DNA of 64,000 nt, from NCBI RefSeq assembly GCF_000012845.1, contig NC_009615.1, positions 2,803,501-2,867,500 on the forward strand, written 5' to 3'. This DNA comes from Parabacteroides distasonis ATCC 8503. Its GTDB lineage: Bacteria > Bacteroidota > Bacteroidia > Bacteroidales > Tannerellaceae. The translations under genes were made by a program, and so were the position numbers. Of this stretch, positions 10,622-21,400 are shown one piece after another. The stretch's first letter is position 1, and every line of letters starts with the position of its first letter. The notes under the pieces were generated by a model. The model was given only the letters and a program-made list of their open reading frames with translations, did no database searches and was not told the DNA's origin.

Positions 10622-11368
10622 ATGAATAAAGCATTACACAGAATGGGTGAGTATACCCTACTGATGATGAAGAGTATAACACTTCCAGACCGGTGGAGTA
10701 TGTTCTTTAAGCAATTGATCAAAGAGATATACAAGCTAGGCGTGGACTCTCTTTGGATTGTCATAATCATCTCGGTCTTTATCGGTACGGTTATCGCCAT
10801 CCAGATCTCCTTGAATATCAGTTCCCCCTTGATTCCTAAGTTTACGATCGGCTATACCACCCGTGAGATTATCTTGCTGGAATTCTCTTCCTCTATCATG
10901 GCACTAATCCTAGCGGGTAAAGTAGGCAGTAATATCGCCTCCGAGATCGGAACCATGCGAGTCACCGAGCAGATAGACGCCATGGAAATCATGGGTGTTA
11001 ATTCAGCCAACTTCCTGATCCTTCCGAAAATGCTCGGTTTGATGATCTTTATTCCGGTATTGGTTATCTTCAGTATGTTCACCGGTATCATGGGCGGCAT
11101 ATTCGCCAGTTACTCAACGAGTACGGGAATGACTCCTTCCTCGTTCGAGTACGGTTTGCAATTCTACTTCAACGAGTTTTACATTTGGTATTCTATTATC
11201 AAATCCGTAGTATATGCGTTCATCATCTCATCCATCGCCGCCTATTTTGGCTATAACGTAAAGGGAGGCGCCCTAGAGGTAGGTAAGGCAAGTACGAATG
11301 CCGTGGTCATGAGCAGTATCATGATTTTACTTGCCGACGTAATATTAACCCATTTAATGCTTACTTAA
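10622..11368 (+). CDS. mlaE: MlaE-type phospholipid ABC transporter permease
   Basis: Inner-membrane permease of the Mla pathway, which moves phospholipids between the inner and outer membranes and preserves outer-membrane asymmetry. The 248-residue length, the multiple hydrophobic segments and the conserved stretch around EIGTMRVTEQIDAMEIMG (about residues 105-122) define the MlaE/YrbE family. It is followed after 2 nt by its ATPase mlaF. The MCE protein MlaD and periplasmic MlaC are not adjacent. Confidence 0.92.
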   Translation: MNKALHRMGEYTLLMMKSITLPDRWSMFFKQLIKEIYKLGVDSLWIVIIISVFIGTVIAIQISLNISSPLIPKFTIGYTTREIILLEFSSSIMALILAGKVGSNIASEIGTMRVTEQIDAMEIMGVNSANFLILPKMLGLMIFIPVLVIFSMFTGIMGGIFASYSTSTGMTPSSFEYGLQFYFNEFYIWYSIIKSVVYAFIISSIAAYFGYNVKGGALEVGKASTNAVVMSSIMILLADVILTHLMLT

Positions 11369-11370
11369 AA

Positions 11371-12141
11371 ATGATCGAAGTTAAGAATATAACGAAGTCT
11401 TTCGATGGACGTGTCGTCTTGAAAGATATAAGTACGACGTTCGAGGATGGTAAGACGAATCTGATCATCGGACGAAGCGGTTCGGGTAAAACGGTAATGA
11501 TCAAGAATATCATCGGGTTAATGAAACCTGATACCGGACAGATATTATACGACGGCAGAGACTTGATCACGATGAACAAGCATGAGTTAAATATGCTACG
11601 CCGGGAAATGGGTATGTTGTTCCAAGGTTCCGCTTTATTCGACAGCATGACGGTAATGGAAAACGTAATGTTTCCTTTAGATATGTTCTCTAAAGACTCA
11701 ACGAAAGAGCGCAGGAAACGTGCGGAATTCTGTTTGGAACGTGTAAACCTGTCCGAGGCTGGACATCTATATCCTTCCGAGATCAGTGGAGGTATGATGA
11801 AACGTGCCGCCATCGCAAGAGCGATCTCCCTAAATCCTAAATACCTGTTCTGCGATGAGCCGAACTCCGGACTAGACCCCAAGACTTCTCTATTGATTGA
11901 TGATTTGATTCACGACATTACGGTGGAGTACAATATGACGACCGTTATCAATACCCACGACATGAACTCCGTGATGAATATTGGTGATAATATCATCTTT
12001 ATTAAGGAAGGCGTGAAGGAATGGCAAGGAACAAAAGAGCAGGTAATCACCTCTAATAACCAAGCGTTGAACGATTTCATCTTTGCGTCCGACCTGTTCA
12101 GGAAAGTAAAAGAAGTAGAAATGCTCCAAGAGGAAGGGTAA
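11371..12141 (+). CDS. mlaF: MlaF-type phospholipid ABC transporter ATPase
   Basis: ATPase partner of MlaE. Walker A is GRSGSGKT (residues 34-41), the signature is ISGGMMKRAAIAR, and Walker B is YLFCDEPNSGLDP, where the NSGLDP variant is typical of Mla-type ATPases. The length is 256 residues. The gene starts 2 nt after mlaE, so translation is probably coupled. The transcript ends in a 22-nt repeat array that finishes with a strong hairpin (12191-12230). Confidence 0.93.
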   Translation: MIEVKNITKSFDGRVVLKDISTTFEDGKTNLIIGRSGSGKTVMIKNIIGLMKPDTGQILYDGRDLITMNKHELNMLRREMGMLFQGSALFDSMTVMENVMFPLDMFSKDSTKERRKRAEFCLERVNLSEAGHLYPSEISGGMMKRAAIARAISLNPKYLFCDEPNSGLDPKTSLLIDDLIHDITVEYNMTTVINTHDMNSVMNIGDNIIFIKEGVKEWQGTKEQVITSNNQALNDFIFASDLFRKVKEVEMLQEEG

Positions 12142-12142
12142 G

Positions 12143-12230
12143 TTAACATACTTGGCAAAGTATCTTAACTTCATCGGCTAAGTATCTTAACTTAAATGGC
12201 AAAGTATCTTAACATACTTCGCCATTTAAG
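12143..12230. repeat. four 22-nt tandem units after mlaF
   Basis: Units of exactly 22 nt start at 12143, 12165, 12187 and 12209. All begin TTAAC, and the first three end AAGTATC. The first forms the hairpin ATACTT-GGCA-AAGTAT. The last unit has diverged so that it pairs with the third. The array begins 1 nt after the mlaF stop codon. Confidence 0.75.
12191..12230. terminator. bidirectional terminator between mlaF and metK
   Basis: Arms 12191-12207 and 12214-12230 form a 17-bp stem with one mismatch and a 6-nt loop. It sits between convergent genes (mlaF plus, metK minus). A T-rich stretch follows on the plus strand about 10 nt later. It is made from the last two units of the 22-nt array. Confidence 0.7.
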
Positions 12231-12255
12231 CCAGCTTACTTTTTCCACTTATTTT

Positions 12256-13542
12256 TTATAGACCAAACACGTCCTTGATCTTATCTGCATAATCCAATTT
12301 CTCCCATGTGAATAACTCCACATCACAAGTAACCGGCTTCTGCAAATAACGGGAAGAGAATGTCTTCGTCACCGTCTGGGGTTTGCGTCCCATATGGCCA
12401 TAAGAAGCGGTCTCGAAATAAATCGGGTTACGCAATTTCAAACGCTCCTCGATCGCTTTCGGACGCATATCGAAGATATCCCAGATCTTCGCGGCGATCT
12501 CTCCGTCCGTCATATTCACCTTCGCACGGCCAAAAGTATTCACGAAAATATTCATCGGTTTAGCCACACCGATCGCATAAGACACCTGTACCAGCATCTC
12601 ATCCGCCACACCGGCGGCAACCATATTCTTAGCGATATGACGAGCGGCATAAGCAGCCGAACGGTCTACCTTAGAAGGGTCCTTTCCAGAGAAAGCACCA
12701 CCGCCATGAGCACCTTTGCCACCGTATGTATCCACGATGATCTTACGGCCGGTCAAACCGGTATCACCGTGAGGACCACCGATCACGAACTTACCGGTCG
12801 GGTTCACGTGATAAATGATATTATCATTAAACAAAGCCTGTACATGAGCCGGATATTGAGCCTTCACACGAGGTATCAATATCTTCTTCACGTCTAAGGC
12901 GATCCTCTTTTGCATAGCCTCATCCGCTTCCTTCTGTGAAATACCTTTCGGACCGATAAACTCATCATGCTGCGTGGATACCACAATCGTATCGATACGC
13001 AATGGCTTACCGTTATCATCATATTCAATCGTAACCTGACTCTTAGCGTCCGGACGCAAATAAGGCATCAAATCCGGTTCTTCCTTACGGATCTTCGCCA
13101 ATTCCCATAATAAACTATGAGATAAGTCCAACGCCAAAGGCATATAATTCTCAGTCTCATTAGTAGCATAACCGAACATCATACCTTGGTCGCCGGCACC
13201 CTGCTCATAGGGATCCGCACGCTCTACGCCACGGTTGATGTCGCCACTCTGCTCATGGATAGAAGAGAACACACCACATGATTTCGCTTCAAACTGGTAC
13301 TCGCTTTTCGTGTAACCAATCTTCTCGATCACGCCACGTGCCACTTCCTGCACATCCACATACGCACTTGATTTAACTTCTCCAGCCAAGACAACCTGTC
13401 CGGTTGTAACAAGGGTTTCGCAAGCAACTTTCGAATTCTTGTCATACGCCAAGAACTCATCCAGCAAAGCATCCGATATTTGATCGGCTACTTTATCGGG
13501 GTGCCCTTCAGACACCGATTCGGAGGTGAATAAATAACTCAT
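12256..13542 (-). CDS. metK: S-adenosylmethionine synthetase
   Basis: Makes S-adenosylmethionine from methionine and ATP. The N-terminus [21 protein letters not shown] holds the methionine/ATP-binding start of the family. [12 protein letters not shown] and the P-loop-like [13 protein letters not shown] lie further along. The 428-residue length is typical of the Bacteroidota type. An upstream in-frame ATG (13611) would add 23 residues encoded by an intergenic heptamer repeat, so the start at 13542 is preferred. The leader of about 200 nt contains a likely SAM-II riboswitch, which would repress metK when SAM is plentiful. Confidence 0.97.
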   Translation of the reverse strand: MSYLFTSESVSEGHPDKVADQISDALLDEFLAYDKNSKVACETLVTTGQVVLAGEVKSSAYVDVQEVARGVIEKIGYTKSEYQFEAKSCGVFSSIHEQSGDINRGVERADPYEQGAGDQGMMFGYATNETENYMPLALDLSHSLLWELAKIRKEEPDLMPYLRPDAKSQVTIEYDDNGKPLRIDTIVVSTQHDEFIGPKGISQKEADEAMQKRIALDVKKILIPRVKAQYPAHVQALFNDNIIYHVNPTGKFVIGGPHGDTGLTGRKIIVDTYGGKGAHGGGAFSGKDPSKVDRSAAYAARHIAKNMVAAGVADEMLVQVSYAIGVAKPMNIFVNTFGRAKVNMTDGEIAAKIWDIFDMRPKAIEERLKLRNPIYFETASYGHMGRKPQTVTKTFSSRYLQKPVTCDVELFTWEKLDYADKIKDVFGL

Positions 13543-13549
13543 CGTTTTA

Positions 13550-13582
13550 AATTGAAAATTGAGAATTGAAAATTGAGAATTA
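13550..13582. repeat. ATTGA(A/G)A heptamer repeat, metK leader
   Basis: About four tandem copies of a 7-nt unit alternating ATTGAAA and ATTGAGA, ending ATTA, just upstream of the metK ATG. Related tracts occur at 13762-13793 and 42496-42521. Confidence 0.8.
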
Positions 13583-13683
13583 GGGGATAAACCACAGGTC
13601 GCAATTGACAATGCTCGTTAGTTATTAATCTATGACTGAATTGAACTTGGAAGGATTTTTCTGCCGGACGGCAACGAAAAGGA

Positions 13684-13737
13684 TATGTTTTTAGCATTTT
13701 TTCCCGTGGTTGCAAGCAATACAAATCTATCCACGTC
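13684..13737 (-). promoter_or_regulatory. SAM-II-like riboswitch in the metK leader
   Basis: Read on the minus strand, CGTGG (13731-13735) pairs with CCACG (13705-13709) as P1. The loop contains GATTTG and ends TTGCTTGCAA, and an A-rich segment and GCTAAAAA follow (about 13688-13695). The order (P1, a GAUUU and UUGCAA loop, then GCUAAAAA forming the pseudoknot) is that of the SAM-II class, known from alphaproteobacterial and Bacteroidota met genes. Its position before metK supports SAM feedback. The pseudoknot was not computed. Confidence 0.72.
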
Positions 13738-13747
13738 AATTCATTCG

Positions 13748-13755
13748 CAAAGATA
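13748..13755 (-). promoter_or_regulatory. metK -7 promoter box
   Basis: TATCTTTG on the minus strand matches TAnnTTTG. Transcription would start about 13741, directly before P1 of the SAM-II-like element, which supports both calls. Confidence 0.6.
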
Positions 13756-13761
13756 CGCAAT

Positions 13762-13793
13762 AATTGAGAATTGAAAGTTGAAAATTGAAAATT
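13762..13793. repeat. ATTGAAA heptamer repeat after the small basic gene
   Basis: Four heptamers (ATTGAGA, ATTGAAA, GTTGAAA, ATTGAAA) end at the stop codon of the 64-residue small protein gene, between it and the metK promoter. Confidence 0.75.
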
Positions 13794-13986
13794 ATTTCTT
13801 CTTTTTGGAATTACGTAAGGCTTTTTTATATTTAAAACCGGCCTTCCATTTCGCTGAATCAGAGCCATGTGTCCCTTTCAAGAAATCAGAGAACTTGATT
13901 TTCTTACCATTCGGATCTTCCGCTTCGCCTTTCGCTTTCTTGAAGACGATCCCTTGCGTCATCGCTTTATTAATTTCTTTATTCAT
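13792..13986 (-). CDS. small basic protein, function unknown
   Basis: A 64-residue, strongly basic protein ending in a lysine-rich tail (NSKKKK). No signal peptide, membrane segment or zinc motif is visible. The middle has a KKIKFSDFLKGTHGSD stretch. It follows folK by about 30 nt on the same strand and may be the last gene of the ftsX-folK operon. The size and charge suggest an RNA- or ribosome-associated role, which is a guess. It is kept as real because of the operon position, the ATG start and the length, which fills the gap before the heptamer repeat. Confidence 0.65.
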   Translation of the reverse strand: MNKEINKAMTQGIVFKKAKGEAEDPNGKKIKFSDFLKGTHGSDSAKWKAGFKYKKALRNSKKKK

Positions 13987-14016
13987 AACTCAAATCTCGT
14001 AGTTCATAATTAAAAC

Positions 14017-14475
14017 TTATAATTCGGATAAAAGTTCACGCATCGTCTTGCCAAACACAGGATGTTTCACCGACGGAGCTACTTCTGCCAACGGTTCCAT
14101 TACAAACGACCGTTTGTGCATCAGAGGGTGCGGTAGCGTCAGCCGCTCCGTATGCAGGATTTGCTCATCCACCATTAACAGATCGATATCGATGATACGG
14201 TCATGATACGCACCGTCACTTTTTTCGATACGTCCCATCTCGATCTCGATCAAACGGGTAGCATCTAATAATTCCATAGGGGAAAGTTCCGTCGTCATGA
14301 CGATCACGGCGTTCAAGAAAGTGTTGTCCGATTCAAATCCCCAAGGCTCCGTCTCATACATATCAGAAAGGGCAAGAACATCTCCCACCCTTTCAGCCAG
14401 CAGCGCCGCCGCTGTCACCAAATTTCCTCGTTTATTACCTACGTTCGTACCTAATCCAAGGTAAGCTGTCGCCAT
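14017..14475 (-). CDS. folK: 2-amino-4-hydroxy-6-hydroxymethyldihydropteridine pyrophosphokinase
   Basis: HPPK transfers pyrophosphate from ATP to 6-hydroxymethyl-dihydropterin in folate synthesis. YLGLGTNVGNKRGNL opens the protein, YETEPWGF forms the substrate loop, and the signature DRIIDIDLL supplies the metal-binding aspartates, followed by LPHPLMHKRSFVM. The 152-residue length is normal. The gene starts 10 nt after queA and belongs to the minus-strand operon ftsX to folK. Confidence 0.95.
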   Translation of the reverse strand: MATAYLGLGTNVGNKRGNLVTAAALLAERVGDVLALSDMYETEPWGFESDNTFLNAVIVMTTELSPMELLDATRLIEIEMGRIEKSDGAYHDRIIDIDLLMVDEQILHTERLTLPHPLMHKRSFVMEPLAEVAPSVKHPVFGKTMRELLSEL

Positions 14476-14485
14476 AGAAACCGGA

Positions 14486-15535
14486 TTAAAGGATTAGCAT
14501 AGCGTCGCCGTAAGCACCGAAACGATATTTCTCTTTCAAAGCGATATCGTAAGCGTCCATGATCAACTCATAACCACCGAAAGAAGCTGTCATCATCAAT
14601 AATGTAGACAACGGCATGTGGAAATTTGTCACCATGCTGGTAGCCACGCTGAAATCATACGGAGGGAAGATAAACTTATTCGTCCAGCCCTCGAACTCTT
14701 TCAGATGACCATCCGTACTTACGGCCGTCTCGATCGCACGCATCACGGAAGTTCCGACCGCACAAACCTTGTGCCCCTCATCCTTTCCCTTGTTCACGAT
14801 ATCCACTACATCGGCATTTACGACCATTTGCTCAGAATCCATTTTATGCTTTGTCAAATCTTCCACGTCGATCTCACGGAAATTACCCAAGCCCGAATGC
14901 AATGTCAAGAAAGCGAACTGGCAATCCTTGATCTCCAAACGTTTCATCAACTCACGGCTAAAATGCAATCCCGCAGCAGGAGCCACAACCGCACCTTCTT
15001 CCGCAGCGAAAATATTCTGATAACGATCCTCGTCTTCCGGTTCCACCTCACGTTCGATATACTTAGGCAGCGGAGTCTCGCCCAAGGCATACAAAGCCTT
15101 CTTAAACTCGTCGTGGTTCCCGTCATATAAGAAACGGAGCGTACGACCACGCGAAGTCGTATTATCAATTACCTCCGCGACCATGGAATCATCCTCGCCA
15201 AAGTATAACTTATTACCGATACGGATCTTACGAGCCGGATCCACCAATACGTCCCACAAACGTAAGTCCTCGTTCAGCTCGCGCAACAAGAACACCTCGA
15301 TACGCGCCCCTGTTTTCTCCTTGTTACCGTACAAGCGAGCGGGGAAAACTTTCGTGTTATTAAAGATAAACACGTCACCTTTTCCATAATAGTCTAGAAT
15401 ATCCTTGAATTCGCGGTGCTCGATCTCACCCGTATCACGATGAACGACCATCAACCTCGACTCATCTCTGTTCTTCGCCGGATGTAAAGCGATTAATTCC
15501 GACGGTAAGTTAAATTTGAATTTCGAAAGCTTCAT
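14486..15535 (-). CDS. queA: S-adenosylmethionine:tRNA ribosyltransferase-isomerase
   Basis: Makes epoxyqueuosine at the tRNA wobble position from preQ1-modified tRNA and SAM. The N-terminus has [23 protein letters not shown], close to the family opening. Also present are the [12 protein letters not shown] segment and, near the C-terminus, [13 protein letters not shown]. The length is 349 residues. It lies 12 nt downstream of truB and 10 nt upstream of folK, grouping two tRNA-modifying enzymes in one operon. Confidence 0.96.
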   Translation of the reverse strand: MKLSKFKFNLPSELIALHPAKNRDESRLMVVHRDTGEIEHREFKDILDYYGKGDVFIFNNTKVFPARLYGNKEKTGARIEVFLLRELNEDLRLWDVLVDPARKIRIGNKLYFGEDDSMVAEVIDNTTSRGRTLRFLYDGNHDEFKKALYALGETPLPKYIEREVEPEDEDRYQNIFAAEEGAVVAPAAGLHFSRELMKRLEIKDCQFAFLTLHSGLGNFREIDVEDLTKHKMDSEQMVVNADVVDIVNKGKDEGHKVCAVGTSVMRAIETAVSTDGHLKEFEGWTNKFIFPPYDFSVATSMVTNFHMPLSTLLMMTASFGGYELIMDAYDIALKEKYRFGAYGDAMLIL

Positions 15536-15547
15536 AATGCACTCTAT

Positions 15548-16255
15548 TTATTTTTCTTCTTCTATTTTTACCACATTCTGCTCTAAGAAATCATCGATCT
15601 CCTCCGGAGACATACACATATCCAAGGTTACCTCTCCGATGCGAGTCCGTTCCAAGCCAATCAAATGAGCGCCGGAACCCAAGGCCTTCCCGATATCACG
15701 AGCCAACGCACGAATATAGGTACCTTTGCTACATACCACCCGTATCTTTATAACAGGCAAATCACACTCCAGCAACTCCAGTTCGTCTATAACCAATGTC
15801 TTGGATTTTAGTTCAACCTCCTCTCCTTTCCGAGCTAGCTCATAAGCACGCTTACCTTCCACCTTGCAAGCGGAGAACACCGGGGGAATCTGTTGGATCG
15901 TACCCACGAATGTCTTTAAAACCTCCTCCACGAGCTCACGGGTTATATGTTCCGTGGGATACACGGCGTCTATCTCTTTCTCCAAATCGAAAGACGGGGT
16001 AGTCTCTCCCAACTTCAACGTAGCGATATACTCCTTCGTCTGGTATTGAAACTCATCGATTCGCTTCGTAGCCCTTCCGGTACAAACGATCATCACACCT
16101 GTAGCCAAGGGATCCAGTGTCCCCGCATGTCCAACTTTAATCTTCTTTACCTTCAGTTTCCGACTTAGCTTATAGCGAAATTTGTTAACTAGGTCAAAAG
16201 AAGTCCACGTTAGCGGTTTATTAAAATATAAAATCTCTCCAGCTATAAAATCCAT
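15548..16255 (-). CDS. truB: tRNA pseudouridine(55) synthase
   Basis: Converts U55 of tRNA to pseudouridine in the T-loop. The catalytic Asp is in [33 protein letters not shown] and [15 protein letters not shown] are further family motifs. At 235 residues it lacks a long PUA domain at the C-terminus, as is common in Bacteroidota. It begins 3 nt after uppP. Confidence 0.95.
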   Translation of the reverse strand: MDFIAGEILYFNKPLTWTSFDLVNKFRYKLSRKLKVKKIKVGHAGTLDPLATGVMIVCTGRATKRIDEFQYQTKEYIATLKLGETTPSFDLEKEIDAVYPTEHITRELVEEVLKTFVGTIQQIPPVFSACKVEGKRAYELARKGEEVELKSKTLVIDELELLECDLPVIKIRVVCSKGTYIRALARDIGKALGSGAHLIGLERTRIGEVTLDMCMSPEEIDDFLEQNVVKIEEEK

Positions 16256-16258
16256 TCT

Positions 16259-17059
16259 TTATTTAAGTAATGTACAAGCAATTGTCACCAATCCCGCAAT
16301 CGCACAATAGATAGCGAAATAAATCAGTTTCCCCTTTTTCACGATGTTGATCATCCATTTACAGGCCACGCAACCGGAAACAAAAGCGGCCATGAAACCT
16401 ACCGCTAATGATAACGCAGGAATGTCCCCAGCCACATCTTCACCTTTCACCATCTTCATCACATCCAGCAACGCCTCTCCTAAGATCGGAGGAATTACCA
16501 TCAAGAAAGAGAACTGGGCCAGTTTCGCCTTATTATTTCCCAATAACAAACCGGTAGCGATCGTTGATCCGGAACGAGACAAACCCGGCATCACGGCGCA
16601 AGCCTGAGCCAGACCGATAATAAAAGCGTCTTTCATCGAGATCGACTCTTTCTGGCGTGGTTTGGCATAATACGAAAATGCCAGCAAAGCCGCCGTCAAT
16701 AGCAGCATACAACCAACGACCAATAAACCCGATCCAAAGATTTGTTCTACCGTATCTTTAAAGAATACCCCAACGATCCCGATCGGAATCATGGAAATCA
16801 AGATATTGATCACATACTTCGTCTCTGCGTTCATCTGAAATTTAAATAAACCACGGAATATCCAATCGATTTCCTTCCATAAAACCACTAACGTACTGAA
16901 TACGGTCGCCACATGCACGACGATCGTAAACGCAAGATTCTCCTCTCCCTCTATACCAAACAAAGCTGAGCCAATCGCTAAATGACCGCTACTGCTCACC
17001 GGCAGATATTCGGTCAATCCCTGTACGATACCCAGTATCAAGGCCTCAAACCAACTCAT
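16259..17059 (-). CDS. uppP: undecaprenyl-diphosphatase
   Basis: An integral membrane phosphatase (BacA type) that recycles undecaprenyl pyrophosphate for peptidoglycan and O-antigen synthesis. The two active-site motifs are visible: [13 protein letters not shown] (about residues 14-26) and PGLSRSGST. The 266 residues contain many hydrophobic helices. Its start overlaps the DUF3098 gene stop by 4 nt, so translation is probably coupled. Confidence 0.96.
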   Translation of the reverse strand: MSWFEALILGIVQGLTEYLPVSSSGHLAIGSALFGIEGEENLAFTIVVHVATVFSTLVVLWKEIDWIFRGLFKFQMNAETKYVINILISMIPIGIVGVFFKDTVEQIFGSGLLVVGCMLLLTAALLAFSYYAKPRQKESISMKDAFIIGLAQACAVMPGLSRSGSTIATGLLLGNNKAKLAQFSFLMVIPPILGEALLDVMKMVKGEDVAGDIPALSLAVGFMAAFVSGCVACKWMINIVKKGKLIYFAIYCAIAGLVTIACTLLK

Positions 17060-17295
17060 TCTGTTACTTCTTTATCTTTGCTATTCTTCAAGATTCCAAA
17101 AATCATCATCACGAAACCGATAACCGTAACCACCGGAGCTACCACGATACGGCGGGCGCTGAATATATCGGGATTGAACGTATTATCCCCGGAACCTCCA
17201 CCACTCATCAATATGAAACCAAGCACGATGCAGGCAACCGCTACCGCAATCAGTATAAAATTCTCTTTTCCGAAAGCAAAATCTCTTTTAGCCAT
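17056..17295 (-). CDS. DUF3098 family small membrane protein
   Basis: A 79-residue protein with two hydrophobic segments (about residues 14-31 and 48-66) separated by a Gly/Ser-rich loop. It matches the DUF3098 type found between ftsX and uppP in Bacteroidota. The ATG at 17295 is preferred to an upstream TTG. Its role is unknown; its position suggests cell envelope or division work. Confidence 0.85.
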   Translation of the reverse strand: MAKRDFAFGKENFILIAVAVACIVLGFILMSGGGSGDNTFNPDIFSARRIVVAPVVTVIGFVMMIFGILKNSKDKEVTE

Positions 17296-17322
17296 CTTTC
17301 TCAACTCTTTATTATTCGTACA

Positions 17323-18201
17323 TTAAATATAATACAACTTATCGACCCCCATCCGCAAATATTTATTCACGGCAAAAATGGTTGCGATCACGGACAAGAC
17401 AATACCTAAAGCAAACACTGCCACATAAACCAATAATAATGTTTGCATATCCAATATCTGGATAAAACCTTTCAATTCATTTTGCAAATAATATAACGCT
17501 CCGGTTAGCATCAATATTGCCAAGATAGAGGCGAAAATGCCACTTACTATGTTATATTTCACAAAAGGCCTACGTATAAAGCCGGAAGTAGCCCCCACTA
17601 GCTTCATCGTATGAATCAAGAATCGTTTGGAATAAATCAACAGGCGAATCGTATTACTGATCAACACGAACGAGATAATCATCAGTACCGCCGCCAAGGT
17701 AAGCAGGATCAAGCCCAACCGCTTCATATTATTATGGACTATCTCCATCATATCCTTTCGGTAAAGCAGCTCCGAGACCGACGTATAGTTTCTAATCTTC
17801 TTCTCTATCACTTGGAGGCTATCGGGGTTGGCGTACTCCGAATGCAGTTTCACCTCAATCGAGGCCTGTAAAGGGTTAAAGCCTAAGAAGATTTCCGGAT
17901 TCTCGCCCAGTTCTTCCTCCAACTCTTTTGCGGCTTGCTCTTTCGATATATACTCGGTTGATTTTATAAAAGGAAGAGCATCCAAGCTCTTCTGCATTTT
18001 CTTTATCTCAGTTTCTTTTTGGTTATCTTTCAGCACGATGGAGAAAGATAAGTTCTCTTTCACATAAACGGAGAGTTTATTACCCAACATCCCTATCAAT
18101 AGAATGAGTCCTAGCAAGAATAGTACCAAGGAGATACTAATAACAGACGTAAGCCGGGAGTTAAAGAAAGAAACAGAACTAACTTTTTTATTTTCAGCCA
18201 T
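17323..18201 (-). CDS. ftsX: cell division protein FtsX
   Basis: A membrane subunit of the FtsEX complex that controls cell-wall hydrolases at the septum. One N-terminal transmembrane helix (about 19-39) is followed by a periplasmic domain (about 45-150) and then three helices near the C-terminus. The 292-residue length is typical. The ATG at 18201 is chosen because the longer reading (from 18264) adds 21 non-conserved residues before MAENKKVSS. It heads the operon ftsX-DUF3098-uppP-truB-queA-folK. ftsE is not adjacent. Confidence 0.92.
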   Translation of the reverse strand: MAENKKVSSVSFFNSRLTSVISISLVLFLLGLILLIGMLGNKLSVYVKENLSFSIVLKDNQKETEIKKMQKSLDALPFIKSTEYISKEQAAKELEEELGENPEIFLGFNPLQASIEVKLHSEYANPDSLQVIEKKIRNYTSVSELLYRKDMMEIVHNNMKRLGLILLTLAAVLMIISFVLISNTIRLLIYSKRFLIHTMKLVGATSGFIRRPFVKYNIVSGIFASILAILMLTGALYYLQNELKGFIQILDMQTLLLVYVAVFALGIVLSVIATIFAVNKYLRMGVDKLYYI

Positions 18202-18363
18202 CAGACTCTCACTTATTAACGTTAAATAAATTAAGGAGATGCGTACAGAGAACACACCTCCCAATTTTCTTGCAAAAGAACGAATAAAATAAGTAAGCCG
18301 AAAGGGTTTTAGAATATTTAACCTCTACAACTCTAACAAAGGCTATTCGTACATATACAATGA

Positions 18364-18406
18364 TAAAAAAGAAGACCGCCGGAACTGAGTATTCCTAGCG
18401 GCCTTC
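18364..18406 (-). terminator. terminator of the giant surface-protein gene
   Basis: On the minus strand GAAGGCCGC pairs with GCGGTCTTC (one G-T pair), with further pairing inside, and TTTTTT follows directly. It lies 45 nt after the stop codon at 18451. Confidence 0.85.
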
Positions 18407-18450
18407 CCCAACATTAAAGACTCAAGGGTTAGTTTCTTAAAATAAGGTTG

Positions 18451-21400
18451 TTAGCGAACGTTTACTTTCACTGTTATATGCTTGCCATTCTCGTTGATCT
18501 CTATCAGATAGATTCCTGTCGATACCGGGATGCGGGTAGGTCCGATAATTGAGTCGCCATACAGGCTAACTCCAGTCACCGCTATGATACGGATCGAGAT
18601 TGGACGGGCCGGATGAACGGTTATCGCACCTCGCTCGCAATAGATTTGATGATCGTCGATGATTTGCTCGATACCTACCGTACCGGAGACAGTTACCACA
18701 CAAGACGCCGTCTTGTTTCCATCATCGGTAGCCACGGTAATCTTGCAAGTACCGATCTTCAATGCGGTAACGACACCATCCGCGTCAACAGTAGCCACCG
18801 TCTCGTCGCTGCTACTCCAAGAGACGGTTTTCATAGTGGCGTTATTAGGGGTAACTTTCTCTTGCAAGGCAAAAGATTCACCTACGGCCAATGCCTTGGA
18901 CGTGATATTCAAAGAAACTCCCGTAACAGCCACATCTGTTCCCGGAGGTGTAGAAACCGGCTTGAACTCTGCTATAATAGCCAAGGACTTATCGACTTCA
19001 ATCTCTACAGGCGAAGTCGTATACTTCTCTTCGCCTATTTGAATAACGGCCAATTCATAATCCGGATTGGCTTCTGTCTCAATGGTTAGCTTAGTCGCTT
19101 TCGCCACAGCGGTTCCACTCGTTATCTCGGTCTTCTCGCCCTCACCTTTCAACATATAGACTTTCAAAGAACCATTTTCCGGTTGAGCGAACGTGACAAC
19201 TAACGCATCCGAACTTTTCACCGTAACCTCCGCATTCGTAGTCGCATCCTCATAATTCGGATCATACGACGTGAAGATCACTTCCTTTTTCTGGCTATCG
19301 CCGGGTTTCAATATAGCTGACGCATCAGCCCATTCAAATTTACCGGATATGGTAGTTCCATCGGCACCTTTCGCAACACCACCGGATAATAGGAATTCCG
19401 ACAAGGACTGACCTTCCGTGATCGTAGATGCGGTAGGAGCTACTACCTCTACGACCTTCGCTTTCTTTATCACTAATTTCTTGGTTGCCTCGAAAGATCG
19501 CCAGTTCTCGTCCCCGGTACGTGTTACAGTCACAAGATAAGTACCTGCGTTCAATGGGGTAGCAACCGATCCATCCGTATTTGAATATTTAATATTTACA
19601 TCTGTCGGATAACTACCGCTCAAAATGTCTTTCAATTCCACAAGCCTTACGGAACCATCATAAACAAACTCCAAGTCAAAAGGGTTCGCCGCTATTTTAG
19701 GTTTATCCACAAAATTCGGGGTGTATGTCGCATCAGCCGCCAAAGTAACCGTTATCTCTGGGTTCTTTCTATCGGCGCTTGAGACATTATCACTCCAAGA
19801 ATCAAAACGCTGATTCTCGCTAGGAGCTACCGCTCGCAACTTTAAAACCGTATTCTCCGGAATTTTAGAATAATCGCGAATAACCAAGCCTCCATTCGTA
19901 ACCTCCGTATTTGAGGCACTTAAAGAAAACGTTTTTACTTCACCAACCGGCATTGAATAATCTACCGATTCATAATTACTCTTGTCAAGTGGGGTAAAGC
20001 GCAGAATATTTACCTGATCCTTTGTCGGGCTTCCAGTCACGTTCGCACGAAGCGCCGATTTTTGTGTAGAAGGATTCCATTCCACATCCTCGAAGTCTTG
20101 AGTAAGTTTAGCGTCAATCTTTGAATAATCCTCCCCTTCTATAGTCGGTTCTTTCAGCAATGCCATACCAGCCTTCTTGATAATCAGCTCGGCAGTTACA
20201 TCCACGGCTTTAAATAAATCATCCTCGCCACGGGTAATCCGAACTTTATAAGTTCCGGCCGATTTAGGATTCTCTGTCATTTCTACCCCACTCCGGGAAT
20301 ATGCGACCTTAAAGTCCAAACCGGAATAGCCCGTAATCTTAACCTCGAAATTCCGGTATTGCTTATTATAGACTACCGTTTGCGTCGTCTTATCAATCAG
20401 CGAAGCCAAATCTTTCTTCTCCACATAATTAGCGGTAACAACCATAGGGCCAGAAACGGTGAATACGTCTCCATCCTTGATCTCGGAAGAGTTCACCATC
20501 ATATTCATAAAACGATATCCCGTTTCCGTCTCAACAGAAGCGGTCAGTTGAGTCATATAAGGAACCTTAGAACCAGAAGCCACCTCTTTACCGGCCTTAT
20601 CTTTCAATACGACTTTACCCGCATTGGGGATATTCAACGCCGAGGTTATTTGATATTTCACCAATTGGAAACTCGCGTTCACCGTAACATCTCCGGTCCC
20701 AACCATAAATGAGCCATCAGCCTCATTATAATTCGCGCCTTCCACTTTCACGGATGCCAGCTCATAGCCATAATCCGCATTTCCTATCACCTTCACTTTC
20801 ACACCTTCAGAGATAGCCTCACCGGGAGTAACGGGTGCCTTCGTATCCACCTCGATCAGATTCACGCTACCATTCTTCAACTCCCCAACCTTTACCAAAT
20901 GTTTATCCGGTTCTTTTTGAAGGAAATCGGCCGATATATCAGCGGCTTGTATCAAAGTATAAGAACCGTTATTCACCAAAGCCCCGTTCACCTTCACGGA
21001 CTGAACCATATAGCCCGGATCCGGAGTCGCCGTGATAGTCAATAAGGTTCCCTGCAAAAACTCAGCACCATTCTTTACCTCCACGCCATTCGCGAAGACC
21101 TTCAAGGAACCATTCATCGGATTCGTAAACGTCACGCCATAAACGATCGAATCGAAACGGGCTACGATATCCAAGTTCGTATTCGCTTGCAACTCCCGTG
21201 TAGCCGATGTATTCCCATCACTCCAACCGGCAAACCGGTAATTCTTATCCGCGACGGCTGTCGCTTTCAAAACCGAGCCTCTCGCGTATTTATCATTTGC
21301 GGTACGCCCCTCCAAGATGACAGTACCGAAATTACCGGCGGTAACATTCATAGAATAAACAGGAATTACGTTCAAGGTTATAAACGTATCTTTAGCCGCA

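Noticed and set aside
12256..13611. longer metK reading with 23 extra N-terminal residues
   Set aside because: The extra part is encoded by the heptamer repeat; the family start is [15 protein letters not shown] at 13542.
13722..13729. TAGATTTG as metK -7 box
   Set aside because: It forms part of the SAM-II-like loop; the box at 13748-13755 starts transcription directly before P1 and explains both.
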